Shown: positions 9,049 to 17,568, numbered from the stretch's first letter. The stretch: DNA of 64,000 nt from Cognatiyoonia sediminum (GCF_900129845.1 NZ_FQXB01000002.1:124001-188000), one strand, 5' to 3'. The notes: generated by a model not told the origin, from the sequence alone. Numbers and translations are program-made.

Positions 9049-10221
9049 ATGACGAATTTCGACACCCCAATCGACCGCCGCGGCACCCATTGCGTGAAAT
9101 GGGACAGTATGGAGGGGCTTTATGGCGTCTCCCCCGACGATGGCATCGCGATGTGGGTGGCGGATATGGATTTCGTAGCGCCAGATTGCATCCAAAGAGC
9201 CATTCAGGACATGAAAGACCACGGCGTCTATGGCTATTTTGGTGACGAAAGCACCTATCGATCTGCGATCCAATGGTGGATGGCTGAACGGCACGGTTGG
9301 CAGATTGATCCCTCTTGGATTTTCACCACCCACGGCTTGGTCAACGGCACGGCCATGTGTGTCGACGCCTATACCAATGAAGGCGACGGCATTGTCCTCT
9401 TTACCCCAGTTTATCACGCCTTCGCCCGTGTGATCAGCGCTGCCAATCGTAAGGTCGTCGAATGCGAACTCGTGAACGCGGACGGTCGCTATGAATTTGA
9501 TTTCGATGCCTATGACGCGCAAATGACGGGCAATGAACGAATGGTCATTCTTTGCTCACCCCACAACCCGGGCGGACGGGTTTGGACCAAAACAGAACTT
9601 CAGGCTGTCGCGGCCTTTGCCAAGCGGCATGAACTGATTTTGGTGTCTGATGAGATTCACCATGACCTGACGATGCCCGGCCATACCCACATCCCGATGT
9701 CGCATATCGACGGTATCACGGACCGGCTAGTGATGATGACGGCGACAACAAAGACCTTCAACATCGCAGGCAGCCACTCTGGCAATGTGATCATCGAAGA
9801 TCCTGACCTACGCGCACGCTTTGCCGCGCGGATGGCGGCGCTGGGCCTATCCCCCAACAGTTTCGGTCTTTTCATGGCAACAGCGGCTTACACACCTGAA
9901 GGCGCCGCATGGGTCGATGACCTTACGACCTACCTCGATGGCAACCGCAAGATTTTCGACGCAGGCATCAACGCGATTCCGGGCTTGGCCTCGATGGAAC
10001 TTGAAAGCACCTATCTCTCTTGGGTCGATTTTGAGAGCACCGGCATGGAGCGGTCAGAGTTCACCAACCGCGTCCAATCCAGCGCAAAACTGGCCGTCAA
10101 CCACGGCCCAACCTTCGGCAAAGGCGGCGAGTCCTTCCTTAGATTCAACATCGCAACCCAACGCGCAAATGTCATCAAAGCGGTCGAGCGCATGCAAGCT
10201 GCCTTTAGCGATCTGCAGTAA
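9049..10221 (+). CDS. patB: PatB/MalY-type pyridoxal-phosphate C-S lyase or aminotransferase
   Basis: A 390-residue fold-type I PLP enzyme of the MalY/PatB group. It shows the N-terminal RRGTHCVKWD and WVADMDF, CSPHNPGGRVW, the SDEIHHDL cofactor motif and TATTKTFNIAGSHSG with the PLP-binding Lys near residue 235. PatB-like enzymes cleave cystathionine or other cysteine S-conjugates. True aminotransferase activity cannot be excluded. It is transcribed away from def with about 100 bases between them. Confidence 0.9.
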   Translation: MTNFDTPIDRRGTHCVKWDSMEGLYGVSPDDGIAMWVADMDFVAPDCIQRAIQDMKDHGVYGYFGDESTYRSAIQWWMAERHGWQIDPSWIFTTHGLVNGTAMCVDAYTNEGDGIVLFTPVYHAFARVISAANRKVVECELVNADGRYEFDFDAYDAQMTGNERMVILCSPHNPGGRVWTKTELQAVAAFAKRHELILVSDEIHHDLTMPGHTHIPMSHIDGITDRLVMMTATTKTFNIAGSHSGNVIIEDPDLRARFAARMAALGLSPNSFGLFMATAAYTPEGAAWVDDLTTYLDGNRKIFDAGINAIPGLASMELESTYLSWVDFESTGMERSEFTNRVQSSAKLAVNHGPTFGKGGESFLRFNIATQRANVIKAVERMQAAFSDLQ

Positions 10222-10224
10222 AGT

Positions 10225-10581
10225 CTAAGCGCTGGCTTTTGTCAGCAACCCCGCAGGCACAGCATCCGGACGCACAAAGTCAGCTGCCGGATGGACTGAC
10301 ACAGGGTTCAGCCATTTGAAGTCAAAGATATACTCTTCGCCTTCAAGCCGCGAATTGATGATCAGGCATTGATAGAGGTGCCGAGCGCCATCATAGATCT
10401 CAACCCGACCGCGCAACTTATCGCCATGCTCTACATCCAAGGACAGCCCTGTGTCCCAAAACCGACGGACGCGATAGACATCATCGCCATCGTGCACGCA
10501 CAACCTGTCATTCCGCTTCAGGGATGCCTTTCGGGCGGCTTTCAAACCTTCCCGCACTTCAATTGGTAAAAAATCATTCAT
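10225..10581 (-). CDS. Conserved hypothetical protein, soluble, 118 residues
   Basis: I do not recognise a named domain. The protein has no signal peptide or membrane segment. It has a basic N-terminal helix (REGLKAARKASLKRNDRL), then a beta-rich middle with YRVRRFWDTGLSLDVEHG and DGARHLYQCLIIN. It lies just downstream of cobM on the same strand, but a gap of about 90 bases with a CGCTG-CAGCG inverted repeat (around 10644-10658) suggests a separate promoter. No function can be assigned. Confidence 0.7.
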   Translation of the reverse strand: MNDFLPIEVREGLKAARKASLKRNDRLCVHDGDDVYRVRRFWDTGLSLDVEHGDKLRGRVEIYDGARHLYQCLIINSRLEGEEYIFDFKWLNPVSVHPAADFVRPDAVPAGLLTKASA

Positions 10582-10674
10582 TACATTTCGTCTCCCCGCG
10601 CCAATAGGCTAGTCCGAGAAGGTAAAAATCAAGTGATAAATACCGCTGCACTGCAGCGTAAACCGCTGAAACCC

Positions 10675-11448
10675 CTATGAAATAACGGCCGCCTTCGGTC
10701 GCAGAACATGAGGCTTAGCTGCGTCATAAAGCGCGGAATCAGGAAAACCATGCGAATCGGCCAAAGCTGGGCCCACCATGATCAACGCAGTTCTTGTGAT
10801 TTTGGCTGCGCGCACCTTTTCCCGCACGGTCGACAATGTGCCTCGGATCAACATCTGATCTGGCCAACCCACACGGTAGACAACAACGCAGGGGCAATCC
10901 TCGCCATAGAGTGGGATCAGTTGACGCTCAATCTCTCGCAGCGCTCTCACGCCAAGATGGATCGCCAACGTCGCGCCTGTTCGCGCGAAATTCTCGAGCG
11001 TCTCGCCCTCAGGCATCCCCGTGGATTTCATCGACATGCGAGTCAGAATGATCGACTGCGCCACCTCCGGCACGGTCAGTTCTGTCCCCAGCGCCGCCGC
11101 CGCTGCGGCATAGGCCGGAACACCTGGGATAATCTGGTAGTCGATCCCATCCGCCTTCAGCCGACGGATTTGCTCTGCAATCGCGCCATAAAGCGACGGA
11201 TCACCCGAATGCACGCGCGCCACATCCTGACACGCTTGATGCGCCGCCAAAATCTCCGCATGGGTCTCATCTAAATGCATCGGCGCGGTGTCCATCACTT
11301 TGGCCCCTTCTGGCGCACAGGCAACAACTTCAGCAGGCACCAATGACCCCGCATAAAGGCACACTGGGCATTCCGAAATGATCCGTCGCGCCTTCAGCGT
11401 CAGCAATTCAGGATCACCCGGTCCTGCACCAATAAAATAAACTGTCAT
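10675..11448 (-). CDS. cobM: Precorrin-4 C11-methyltransferase CobM
   Basis: A SAM-dependent tetrapyrrole methylase of about 257 residues: N-terminal VYFIGAGPGDPELLTLKA, RVHSGDPSLYGA, IPGVPAYAAAAAALG and LILTRMS. It methylates C11 of precorrin-4. The long upstream extension is spurious. ATG 11448 has GAGGGA just upstream and gives the normal methylase start. It is the last gene of the cob operon, separated from cobJ by 61 bases that contain a palindromic repeat. Confidence 0.95.
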   Translation of the reverse strand: MTVYFIGAGPGDPELLTLKARRIISECPVCLYAGSLVPAEVVACAPEGAKVMDTAPMHLDETHAEILAAHQACQDVARVHSGDPSLYGAIAEQIRRLKADGIDYQIIPGVPAYAAAAAALGTELTVPEVAQSIILTRMSMKSTGMPEGETLENFARTGATLAIHLGVRALREIERQLIPLYGEDCPCVVVYRVGWPDQMLIRGTLSTVREKVRAAKITRTALIMVGPALADSHGFPDSALYDAAKPHVLRPKAAVIS

Positions 11449-11462
11449 AGCATATCCCTCAC

Positions 11463-11518
11463 GGGATGGTGGGCGGGGCGCATTGCGAAAGCAAAAGCGC
11501 CGAGCCCCATCACCCCGC
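11463..11518. repeat. Dispersed GC-rich palindromic repeat, family 1
   Basis: The sequence starts GGGATGGTGGGCGGGGCGCA and ends CCCCATCACCCCGCC, able to fold into a long GC-rich hairpin. Related copies lie at 14014, 23001, 31466 and 53949. The end of this copy supplies the stop codon and last bases of the cbiG-cobJ gene. Confidence 0.75.
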
Positions 11519-13327
11519 CAAATCCCCATCAATTTTGCGCGCATACCCGCGCGGCGTGTACATCCGTGGGCCCGTGCCCAAATGCGCCAACCGGCTGTGC
11601 GACGACCCAACCAAAACGACCGTCAACATATCAACCTCGTCGACATCCAGCTCATCGAGACGCCGATACCGAATATATTCCTCAGGCCGTCCCAGCGAAC
11701 TTGCCAGCAAGACCGGTGTCTCTGCTGGCCGGTGCTGCAACAGAATCTCCCGCGCCTCCGCCAAAAGCGTCCGGCGTCGTTTCGATACGGGGTTATAGAA
11801 CGCAATCACAAAATCCCCGTCCGCCGCAGCCGTCAACCGCTTCACAATGTCCTCACGCGGTGTCAGCAAATCCGATAAAGAAATCGCGCAGAAGTCATGC
11901 CCCAGTGGCGCACCCGACCGCGCTGCTGCCCCTTGCAAGGCACTCACCCCAGGCGAACAGACCACGTCGACTGCCTTTGCCGCCTGCGACACGCCCAGCA
12001 CGTCTTCATCGCGATCCATCAGCTCAAACACAAGCGCGCCCATCGCGTAAATACCCGCATCGCCTGAACAGACGAGAGCAACGTTCTTGCCCTTTGCCGC
12101 CTCTTCCAAGGCATAGCGGCAGCGATCCTCCTCTCCACCAAGTGGAAAATCAGTCCGGGTCTTACCCCCCGCCAAAGGCCCAAGCAAATCGATATAAAGC
12201 CCGTAGCCAACGAGTTCCTCTGCCTCAGACACCAGCTTCGAGACTTCCGGCGTCCGCCAACTTGACTGACCCGGGCCAATCCCCACAATCGACAACCGCC
12301 CTCGCGCCTGCCCTTGCAATTCAACCAAAGGCTGCGGCGCGATGCCAATCGCGCAGGTTGCATTTGCAGTCTTCTGTTTCGCAAACCACAAGGTGTTGTC
12401 GCCCGACTGCGACAAAGCCGCAGCCTCGGCCACCGAATGCGTGCCGATCTCCTCAAAAACTACCTCAGAGGGGTTCTGCACCCGACCTACTTGCTGTTCC
12501 AACTCTGCAGCAGAGAAGAACCGCAACGGCACTCCCAAACGCGCCGCAAGATCAAGGATCGCAGGCTCATCCGCTTTCAAATCCACGGTATTGATAGAGT
12601 GCAGCGCCTTTGGGTCCATCTCAGCCTCCGCAATCATGCGATTTACAAGCTCCGCCAACTCTTCCGGCGGGCAATTGCGCGAACATCCAACACCCAATGT
12701 CGCGCGTTGAGGGTGGAACGTCATCACGCCCTCAACCGCAGGCGCCATCGTCGCCGCAATCTCAACCCCCGCCTCGCCCTCAGCTTGAGGCAACGCCTGC
12801 AACCAATCGGCACCCTCAGCTTCGGCCCCAGTCAAACGCGCGGCCTTCCCGTCCAACAGCTCCGCCATCGTCTGCTTTGCCAAATCCGGCGTCCCAACAG
12901 ACCAGCCCAAGGGTGGTTCATCCAAAGCAATCCCAAGCGACACATCGCCTGCAGTTGTTACGGCTGCCGCGCCACCCAAAACCTCAGCAATTTCCTTCGC
13001 CAAACGGTTCGCGCCTCGATGACCGCCCAACAACGGCACAACAACTGAGCCGTCATCACTGACCGAGACCACCGGTGGCTCCGTTGTCTTATCCGACAAC
13101 AAAGGCGCGACCCCACGGATCAAAATCCCGCTGGCGCACACGCCCACGATCGGACGCCCCGCCGCAAACAAATCGCGGGCATGATCCAAGGCATTGGCAA
13201 AGAACGCATCGGCGCGTTCAACACGGCCTTCACGCCCATGCACCTGCGCACCGATCGCCGCAGCCACACGATGCGCGACATCCTCACCAGAACGCGACAG
13301 CGCCAAAACAACAGGGTTCAGAGCCAC
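11510..13327 (-). CDS. cobJ: CbiG-CobJ fusion: cobalamin biosynthesis CbiG plus precorrin-3B C17-methyltransferase
   Basis: This 605-residue protein joins two pathway enzymes. Residues 1-330 are CbiG-like: an N-terminal part with VGVCASGILIRGVAPLL and PLLGGHRGAN (about 61-107), and a CbiG C-terminal/CobE-like domain with LGVGCSRNCPPEEL (about 211-330). Residues 344-590 are a CobJ/CbiH methylase (LSIVGIGPGQ, CSGDAGIYAMG, SPGVSALQGAAARSGAPLGHD, AFYNPVSKRR), which methylates C17 with ring contraction. The start is GTG, overlapping cobI by 10 bases. CbiG is the lactone-opening enzyme of the cobalt-early pathway, so its pairing with a CobN-type chelatase is notable. Confidence 0.93.
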   Translation of the reverse strand: MALNPVVLALSRSGEDVAHRVAAAIGAQVHGREGRVERADAFFANALDHARDLFAAGRPIVGVCASGILIRGVAPLLSDKTTEPPVVSVSDDGSVVVPLLGGHRGANRLAKEIAEVLGGAAAVTTAGDVSLGIALDEPPLGWSVGTPDLAKQTMAELLDGKAARLTGAEAEGADWLQALPQAEGEAGVEIAATMAPAVEGVMTFHPQRATLGVGCSRNCPPEELAELVNRMIAEAEMDPKALHSINTVDLKADEPAILDLAARLGVPLRFFSAAELEQQVGRVQNPSEVVFEEIGTHSVAEAAALSQSGDNTLWFAKQKTANATCAIGIAPQPLVELQGQARGRLSIVGIGPGQSSWRTPEVSKLVSEAEELVGYGLYIDLLGPLAGGKTRTDFPLGGEEDRCRYALEEAAKGKNVALVCSGDAGIYAMGALVFELMDRDEDVLGVSQAAKAVDVVCSPGVSALQGAAARSGAPLGHDFCAISLSDLLTPREDIVKRLTAAADGDFVIAFYNPVSKRRRTLLAEAREILLQHRPAETPVLLASSLGRPEEYIRYRRLDELDVDEVDMLTVVLVGSSHSRLAHLGTGPRMYTPRGYARKIDGDLAG

Positions 13328-14064
13328 GGATCAGCCCCTTTCGTCAGCAAAATCATTGAAAAATAGGGCGCCTTCTCTGGCGCCTCTGACAACGGCAAAA
13401 CCACCTCTTCCGGCAGACTTGCCCGCTCCACATAGACAGCTTTGTCGGTCAAACCCAAAGCCTCGATCACCGACCAGATCTTTGGCAGATGCCGCCCAAC
13501 CTTCATAATGGCCACGCTCTCCGCACCTTCAATCCGCTTGGTAAGTTCCGCTTCATCCAGCGGGCCTGGCAAAATCGTCAACCGCTCATTCCGCGCTGCC
13601 AAAGGCATCCCCGCCCGCGCAGCACAGGTCGTCACGGAAGTGACACCCGGCACGACCTCAACGTCATAGCCATCCGATAACCGAGCGAAGAGATACATGA
13701 ACGACCCATAAAAGAACGGGTCCCCTTCGCAAAGGCACACCACATCTTCACCACGATCCAAGGCCGCCGCAATCTGCTCTGCCCCTAAGTCGTAAGCCTC
13801 CTGCGCAGGCGCACGCGCGACCGTCATCGGCACATCCATGACAATCTCGTCCACACCGTCAGGAATCACCTCCGCCGCAATCGATCGCGCAAAGCTTTCT
13901 GCCCCAGCCAGCGTCGGATAAGCGATAACTTTCGCCTCTGAAATCAACCGCACTGCCCGAACAGTCATCAACTCCGGATCACCGGGGCCAACCCCAACGC
14001 CATAAAGCGTGCCTTGGGACGGCGGGTGGGGCGATGGCGTCAGCCGAGCGTCACCTGTCGTCAT
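13318..14064 (-). CDS. cobI: Precorrin-2 C20-methyltransferase CobI
   Basis: A SAM-dependent methylase of 248 residues: GTLYGVGVGPGDPELMTVRA, VVCLCEGDPFFYGSFMYL, EVVPGVTSVTTCAARAGMPL and SVAIMKVGRHL. It methylates C20 of precorrin-2. ATG 14064 forms an ATGA overlap with the cobL stop. The first 16 or so residues before GTLYGVG (rich in Pro, Ser and Thr) are encoded by a copy of dispersed repeat family 1, so the N-terminus looks like a repeat insertion ahead of the normal family start. Confidence 0.95.
   Translation of the reverse strand: MTTGDARLTPSPHPPSQGTLYGVGVGPGDPELMTVRAVRLISEAKVIAYPTLAGAESFARSIAAEVIPDGVDEIVMDVPMTVARAPAQEAYDLGAEQIAAALDRGEDVVCLCEGDPFFYGSFMYLFARLSDGYDVEVVPGVTSVTTCAARAGMPLAARNERLTILPGPLDEAELTKRIEGAESVAIMKVGRHLPKIWSVIEALGLTDKAVYVERASLPEEVVLPLSEAPEKAPYFSMILLTKGADPWL
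14014..14056. repeat. Family 1 repeat inside the cobI coding sequence
   Basis: GGGACGGCGGGTGGGGCGAT continues to CAGCCGAGCGTCACC. It is closely similar to the copy inside cobN (31466) and the intergenic copies. Here it is translated as the N-terminal DARLTPSPHPPSQG of CobI. Confidence 0.75.
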
Positions 14065-15263
14065 CTCTTCACCAAGCTCCACTGCGTCACAGGCATCGCC
14101 GGACGCCAGCCTGTCAAACGACCAACAGGTTCCGCCCTTTGAACAGACAATCGCACCAATTCGCCGCCAAACTCTTTCGACAAGGCCAAAAGTTCCGCCT
14201 CAGATTCCAATGTCACCGCATTGGCCACCAAACGTCCCAAGGGACGCAACGCCTCCCAAGCTGCTTCAAACGTCTCGCGGCTCAACCCGCCCCCGATAAA
14301 AATCGCGTCGGGCGCTTCCAAACCGTCCAAAGCCTGCGGCGCTTGTCCCTCAACCAACGACAGCTTCGGCGTACCCAACGCCATTGCATTGGCCCCCGCC
14401 ATCGCCCGTCGGTCGTCCCTTGGTTCAATCCCAATCGCGCGGGCATATCGCGCCGCCCGCATCCATTCGATCGCGACAGAGCCGGACCCGCATCCGATGT
14501 CCCACAACAACGCCCCGCGCATCGGCATCAGCTTGGCCAAGGTCGCCGCGCGCACCTCTTGCTTGGTCATCGTGCCGTCGGATTGGAACAACACATCGGC
14601 CAATCCCGGAACACGCGGCAAAAGCGCCGCATTAGGGGCCGCCACACACTCCACCGCCAAGGTATTGAACGCAGGCACCTCATGCGCCCAATCTTCTGCG
14701 ATCCCATCAAAGCGTTGCTCGTTTTCGCCACCCATCGCAGCCAGAACACTCATCTTAGAAGCCCCAAACCCGCGCTCTGCGAGGAACTTAGCAATCTGCG
14801 CCGGCGTCTCCGCCCCCGTCGTCAAGACTAGCAACCGCGCGTCCGGCTGAATGAACGCGATCATCTGCTCCACGGGGCGGCCATGCACTGTCAACGTTTC
14901 CACATCCGCGAGCGACCAACCCATACGCGCTGACGCCAGCTGAAACGCCGACAATTGCGGGTGATACACGATTTCGTTTGGATCAATCGCCCGCCCGATC
15001 CGTGCTCCGACAGAGAACCAAAGCGGATCGCCCGTGACCAGAACCACGACACGACCGCCCTTGTGGCTTTCGATCGTGTCAATCATGGCATCAAAGGGCG
15101 ACGGCCACGCAACGCGCTCCGCTGAAACGCGGCCCGCCAAGTCATGATGCCTTTGACCGCCGATAATCACCTCAGCAGCTTCAACGACGGCTGTCGTTGC
15201 AGGCGTCAGGCCATCAAGCCCGTCTTCCCCGATCCCAACGATATGCAACCAAGGCGAGGTCAC
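14061..15263 (-). CDS. cobL: Precorrin-6Y C5,15-methyltransferase (decarboxylating) CobL
   Basis: A 400-residue two-domain CobL. The N-terminal half is CbiE-like (HIVGIGEDGLDGLTPA, VVLVTGDPLWFSVG); the C-terminal half is CbiT-like with a SAM-binding GALLWDIGCGSGSVAIEWMR. It methylates C5 and C15 of precorrin-6B and removes the acetate carboxyl from ring C. Start and stop overlap cobH and cobI by 4 bases each, as expected for a tightly coupled operon. Confidence 0.96.
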   Translation of the reverse strand: MTSPWLHIVGIGEDGLDGLTPATTAVVEAAEVIIGGQRHHDLAGRVSAERVAWPSPFDAMIDTIESHKGGRVVVLVTGDPLWFSVGARIGRAIDPNEIVYHPQLSAFQLASARMGWSLADVETLTVHGRPVEQMIAFIQPDARLLVLTTGAETPAQIAKFLAERGFGASKMSVLAAMGGENEQRFDGIAEDWAHEVPAFNTLAVECVAAPNAALLPRVPGLADVLFQSDGTMTKQEVRAATLAKLMPMRGALLWDIGCGSGSVAIEWMRAARYARAIGIEPRDDRRAMAGANAMALGTPKLSLVEGQAPQALDGLEAPDAIFIGGGLSRETFEAAWEALRPLGRLVANAVTLESEAELLALSKEFGGELVRLSVQRAEPVGRLTGWRPAMPVTQWSLVKR

Positions 15264-15901
15264 TTGTCTTGCCCCTCCGGTGTTCCAACCGCCAGAGCGT
15301 TCACCGCCGCCGAAGCAATGGCAGATCCACCTCGGCGCCCGCGCAAAGCAACAAACTCGCAGCCGCGCGGGTTGGCCGCCAACTCCGCCTTCGATTCCGC
15401 CGCGCCAACAAAGCCAACCGGAAACCCAAGGATCACCGCAGGTTTCGGCGCCCCCGCCTCAATCCGTTCCAGCAACCGAAACAAAGCAGTCGGCGCATTG
15501 CCAATCGCGACAACAGCCCCGTCCAGATGCGCGCCCCACAAATCGACCGCTGCCGCAGACCGCGTATTACCGATCTCTTTCGCCAGGGCAGGTACGCCAG
15601 CCTCATTCAGCGTCACAATCACCTGATTGCCCGCAGGTAGATACCGACGAATGATCCCAGCACCAACCATCTCGCAATCGCACAAGATGGACGCTCCAGA
15701 CATCAGCGCCTCATGGCCCGCCTGATAAGCGCCCTCTGACCACACCAAACGATCCGCCACCTCGATCATCCCGCAGGCGTGAATGACACGCGTGATCAGC
15801 GGGCGCATATCTTCCTGAAACCGCTCTAAACGCGCCTCTGCCCGCACGGTTTGAAAGCTTTCAGCATAGATCGCCTGAGGGTCTTTTAGATAGGGCCGCA
15901 T
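15260..15901 (-). CDS. cobH: Precorrin-8X methylmutase CobH
   Basis: A 213-residue CobH. It has VIHACGMIEVADRLVWS with the catalytic His, SGASILCDCEMVGAGI, and the ILGFPVGFVGAAESKAEL signature. It moves the C11 methyl group to C12, forming hydrogenobyrinic acid. It lies 8 bases after cbiX and overlaps cobL. Confidence 0.97.
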   Translation of the reverse strand: MRPYLKDPQAIYAESFQTVRAEARLERFQEDMRPLITRVIHACGMIEVADRLVWSEGAYQAGHEALMSGASILCDCEMVGAGIIRRYLPAGNQVIVTLNEAGVPALAKEIGNTRSAAAVDLWGAHLDGAVVAIGNAPTALFRLLERIEAGAPKPAVILGFPVGFVGAAESKAELAANPRGCEFVALRGRRGGSAIASAAVNALAVGTPEGQDK

Positions 15902-15909
15902 CGCCTCAC

Positions 15910-17163
15910 CTATGCCTTTGCCTTGCGCGCGCTCTCAGGCCCCAAAGGGTGCTTGGCGTGCGGATATGGGGCGTGGTGGTGATCATGATCGTGATGATGA
16001 TGGCCATGGTCATGACTTTGATCATGGTCGTGACCGTGGTGATGATGATGGTGGTGGTGGTCATGCGCCATTTCCAACCGGCAAACCCCTGTGCAGAAGG
16101 TGTCACAATGCGCACAGTCTTCGACATTCGACCCCGGCGCGTTCGCGCCTTGCCCCTCAACATGGTGGTGGTGGCTTTCTTGAACCGCGCCAACTTCCGC
16201 CTCAAATCCTAAAACCTGCGTGCGGTATTTGCACAAAACACATGTCGGTGGTGGCACATCGCCAAAGGCTGGATGCCCTTTGCCTTTTTCAGCGGCCAAA
16301 GCGATCCGCTGTTCGGGCGTGATCTGCAGAACATCCTGCCCCTCAATTGCAAGAACTTGCGTCCGATACTGACAGGTGCCGCAGTTTGGTGGAGGCGTTG
16401 CGCTATCCTGTTCCAGAATACGTTCGGCAAAAGTTTCCAGCACCTTCGGGTGATCCCCAAGATAGCCCGCTTTCACAAAATGAATGTCCGGATGCTCCGC
16501 TGCCACCTGATCCGTGAAGCCATAAATCCGGTCGATCAAAATGCCTGAGAACAGGAAGTAAGGGAATACAACAACGCGCTTATAAGTAAGCCGCGCCACA
16601 TGCTGCAAACACGGCTCCACAAGCGGGAAAGTCACGCCGGAATAGCCAACCTCACACCAACCAAAGCCCATTCCTTCCTGCAAAAGGCGGGCGATCTTGG
16701 ACACGTTGGAATTGGCATCGGGATCAGAGGCACCGCGACCAATGACAACCAAGCAGGTTTCGGTCAAAGGCACGTCACCTTGCTCTACATTGGCTTGTTC
16801 GATTGCTTCCTCGATCCGCCCTGCGGCGGCAGCAACCATCTTCGGGTCAACACCCAACTCACGACCGTAAGACACCTCCATGCCGTGTTTCGCGGCATAG
16901 GTGTTCAAAACGGTGGGAATGTCATTTTTGGCGTGCATTGCCGCGAACAGCATGCCCGGCACCGCCAGAATCCGTTCGCAACCGGCGGTCCGTAGCTTGT
17001 CTAAGCCATCACGAATGACGGGGTTCGCAAATTCAAGATAGCCATAGTCGGTCTGCCAATCTTCTGGCAGATAGGTGGGGAGTTTCTCTGCTAGGGTCGC
17101 GAATTCATCCACGGCAGATTGGCTGCGTGACCCGTGGCCACAAATCAAAACACCCGTCTTCAT
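15910..17163 (-). CDS. cbiX: CbiX-type sirohydrochlorin chelatase, long form with Cys motifs and His-rich tail
   Basis: A 417-residue long-form CbiX. Residues 1-125 and 133-255 are two chelatase-like halves; His10 (ICGHGSR) and His77 (FAAMHAKND) are the likely metal-handling residues. The C-terminal part has two near-identical segments, CGTCQYRTQVL (261-271) and CVLCKYRTQVL (308-318), and a third cluster CAHCDTFCTGVC (350-361), plausible Fe-S ligands. A His/Asp-rich tail (about 367-404) probably stores or delivers cobalt. CbiX inserts cobalt early in the pathway, whereas CobN here points to late insertion. A role in cobalt supply or siroheme is possible. Confidence 0.9.
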   Translation of the reverse strand: MKTGVLICGHGSRSQSAVDEFATLAEKLPTYLPEDWQTDYGYLEFANPVIRDGLDKLRTAGCERILAVPGMLFAAMHAKNDIPTVLNTYAAKHGMEVSYGRELGVDPKMVAAAAGRIEEAIEQANVEQGDVPLTETCLVVIGRGASDPDANSNVSKIARLLQEGMGFGWCEVGYSGVTFPLVEPCLQHVARLTYKRVVVFPYFLFSGILIDRIYGFTDQVAAEHPDIHFVKAGYLGDHPKVLETFAERILEQDSATPPPNCGTCQYRTQVLAIEGQDVLQITPEQRIALAAEKGKGHPAFGDVPPPTCVLCKYRTQVLGFEAEVGAVQESHHHHVEGQGANAPGSNVEDCAHCDTFCTGVCRLEMAHDHHHHHHHHGHDHDQSHDHGHHHHDHDHHHAPYPHAKHPLGPESARKAKA

Positions 17164-17372
17164 GCCGGCTCCTCCTCAAGCTCGTCCGCTTCGTCAGATT
17201 CGGCCTCGTCCTGCTGTTTTTCTTTGTGTTTTGCCCACAAAGCCGCCAAAGCAGCAGCCCCAATCGCACCCAAGGCAATCCAATGGTTATGACCACTCGC
17301 TTCGATGATATGACCAGGATGAGCAACAGCCCAAGAAGGCAAAAACATCCATAAAACAAGAAGATACCGCAT
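17160..17372 (-). CDS. Small membrane protein heading the cob operon
   Basis: A roughly 70-residue protein with a signal peptide or first membrane segment (MRYLLVLWMFLPSWAVA), a short histidine-bearing loop (HPGHIIEASGHNHW), one membrane segment (IALGAIGAAALAALWA) and a highly acidic tail. It resembles small Rhodobacterales proteins of unknown function (possibly DUF6732). ATG 17372 has GAGGGGG nearby. Its stop overlaps the cbiX start (ATGA). The histidines suggest a metal link, possibly cobalt, but this is inference. Confidence 0.7.
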   Translation of the reverse strand: MRYLLVLWMFLPSWAVAHPGHIIEASGHNHWIALGAIGAAALAALWAKHKEKQQDEAESDEADELEEEPA

Positions 17373-17399
17373 CTTTCCCCCTCTATCTCCAATCACAAA

Positions 17400-17568
17400 G
17401 AGGACCGCAAATCTGCAGCGCTATGACGATGTGTTGCGTCTGGTCCCCTGTTTGGGTCGACCGCAGCATCACCAACCTCTCCGGCCCATCCGAGCTTCGT
17501 CGTGCGAGGGGTATAGGTTCCCGCCTAGCAAGGCGCAATCGTAGAAACGCCGCGACACAGCGTAATCC
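17400..17568 (-). ncRNA. ssrS: Probable 6S RNA (SsrS)
   Basis: This gap upstream of the cob operon can fold on the minus strand as a rod with a central bubble. Pairs seen are GCGGCG (17553-17548) with CGCTGC (17420-17415), ACGAT (17542-17538) with ATCGT (17430-17426), and TGCG with CGCA, separated by symmetric internal loops. The apical part carries GGTTGGTGA (17477-17469), then GC and CGGTC, and about 35 bases later GACGCAACACAT. This matches E. coli 6S, which has GGTTGGTGA and GACGACACAT at similar spacing. Ends are approximate. Short reading frames across this region are not convincing genes. Confidence 0.6.

Noticed and set aside
11449-11610. N-terminal extension of CobM
   Set aside because: It is translated from repeat family 1 and the end of cobJ in another frame. 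ATG 11448 matches the methylase start.
15912-16322. Plus-strand frame with many His and Asp, or Met and Val, residues
   Set aside because: It is the complement of the His-rich tail of CbiX, not a separate gene. The CAT/GAT runs are not tandem repeats of a CRISPR type.
17430-17460. A B12-box-like string (ACAGGGGACCAGACG) on the minus strand, suggesting a second cobalamin riboswitch
   Set aside because: The rest of the aptamer (GCCACTG, GGGAAGGC and the CCCGCRACTG block) is absent, unlike the clear riboswitch at 27218.
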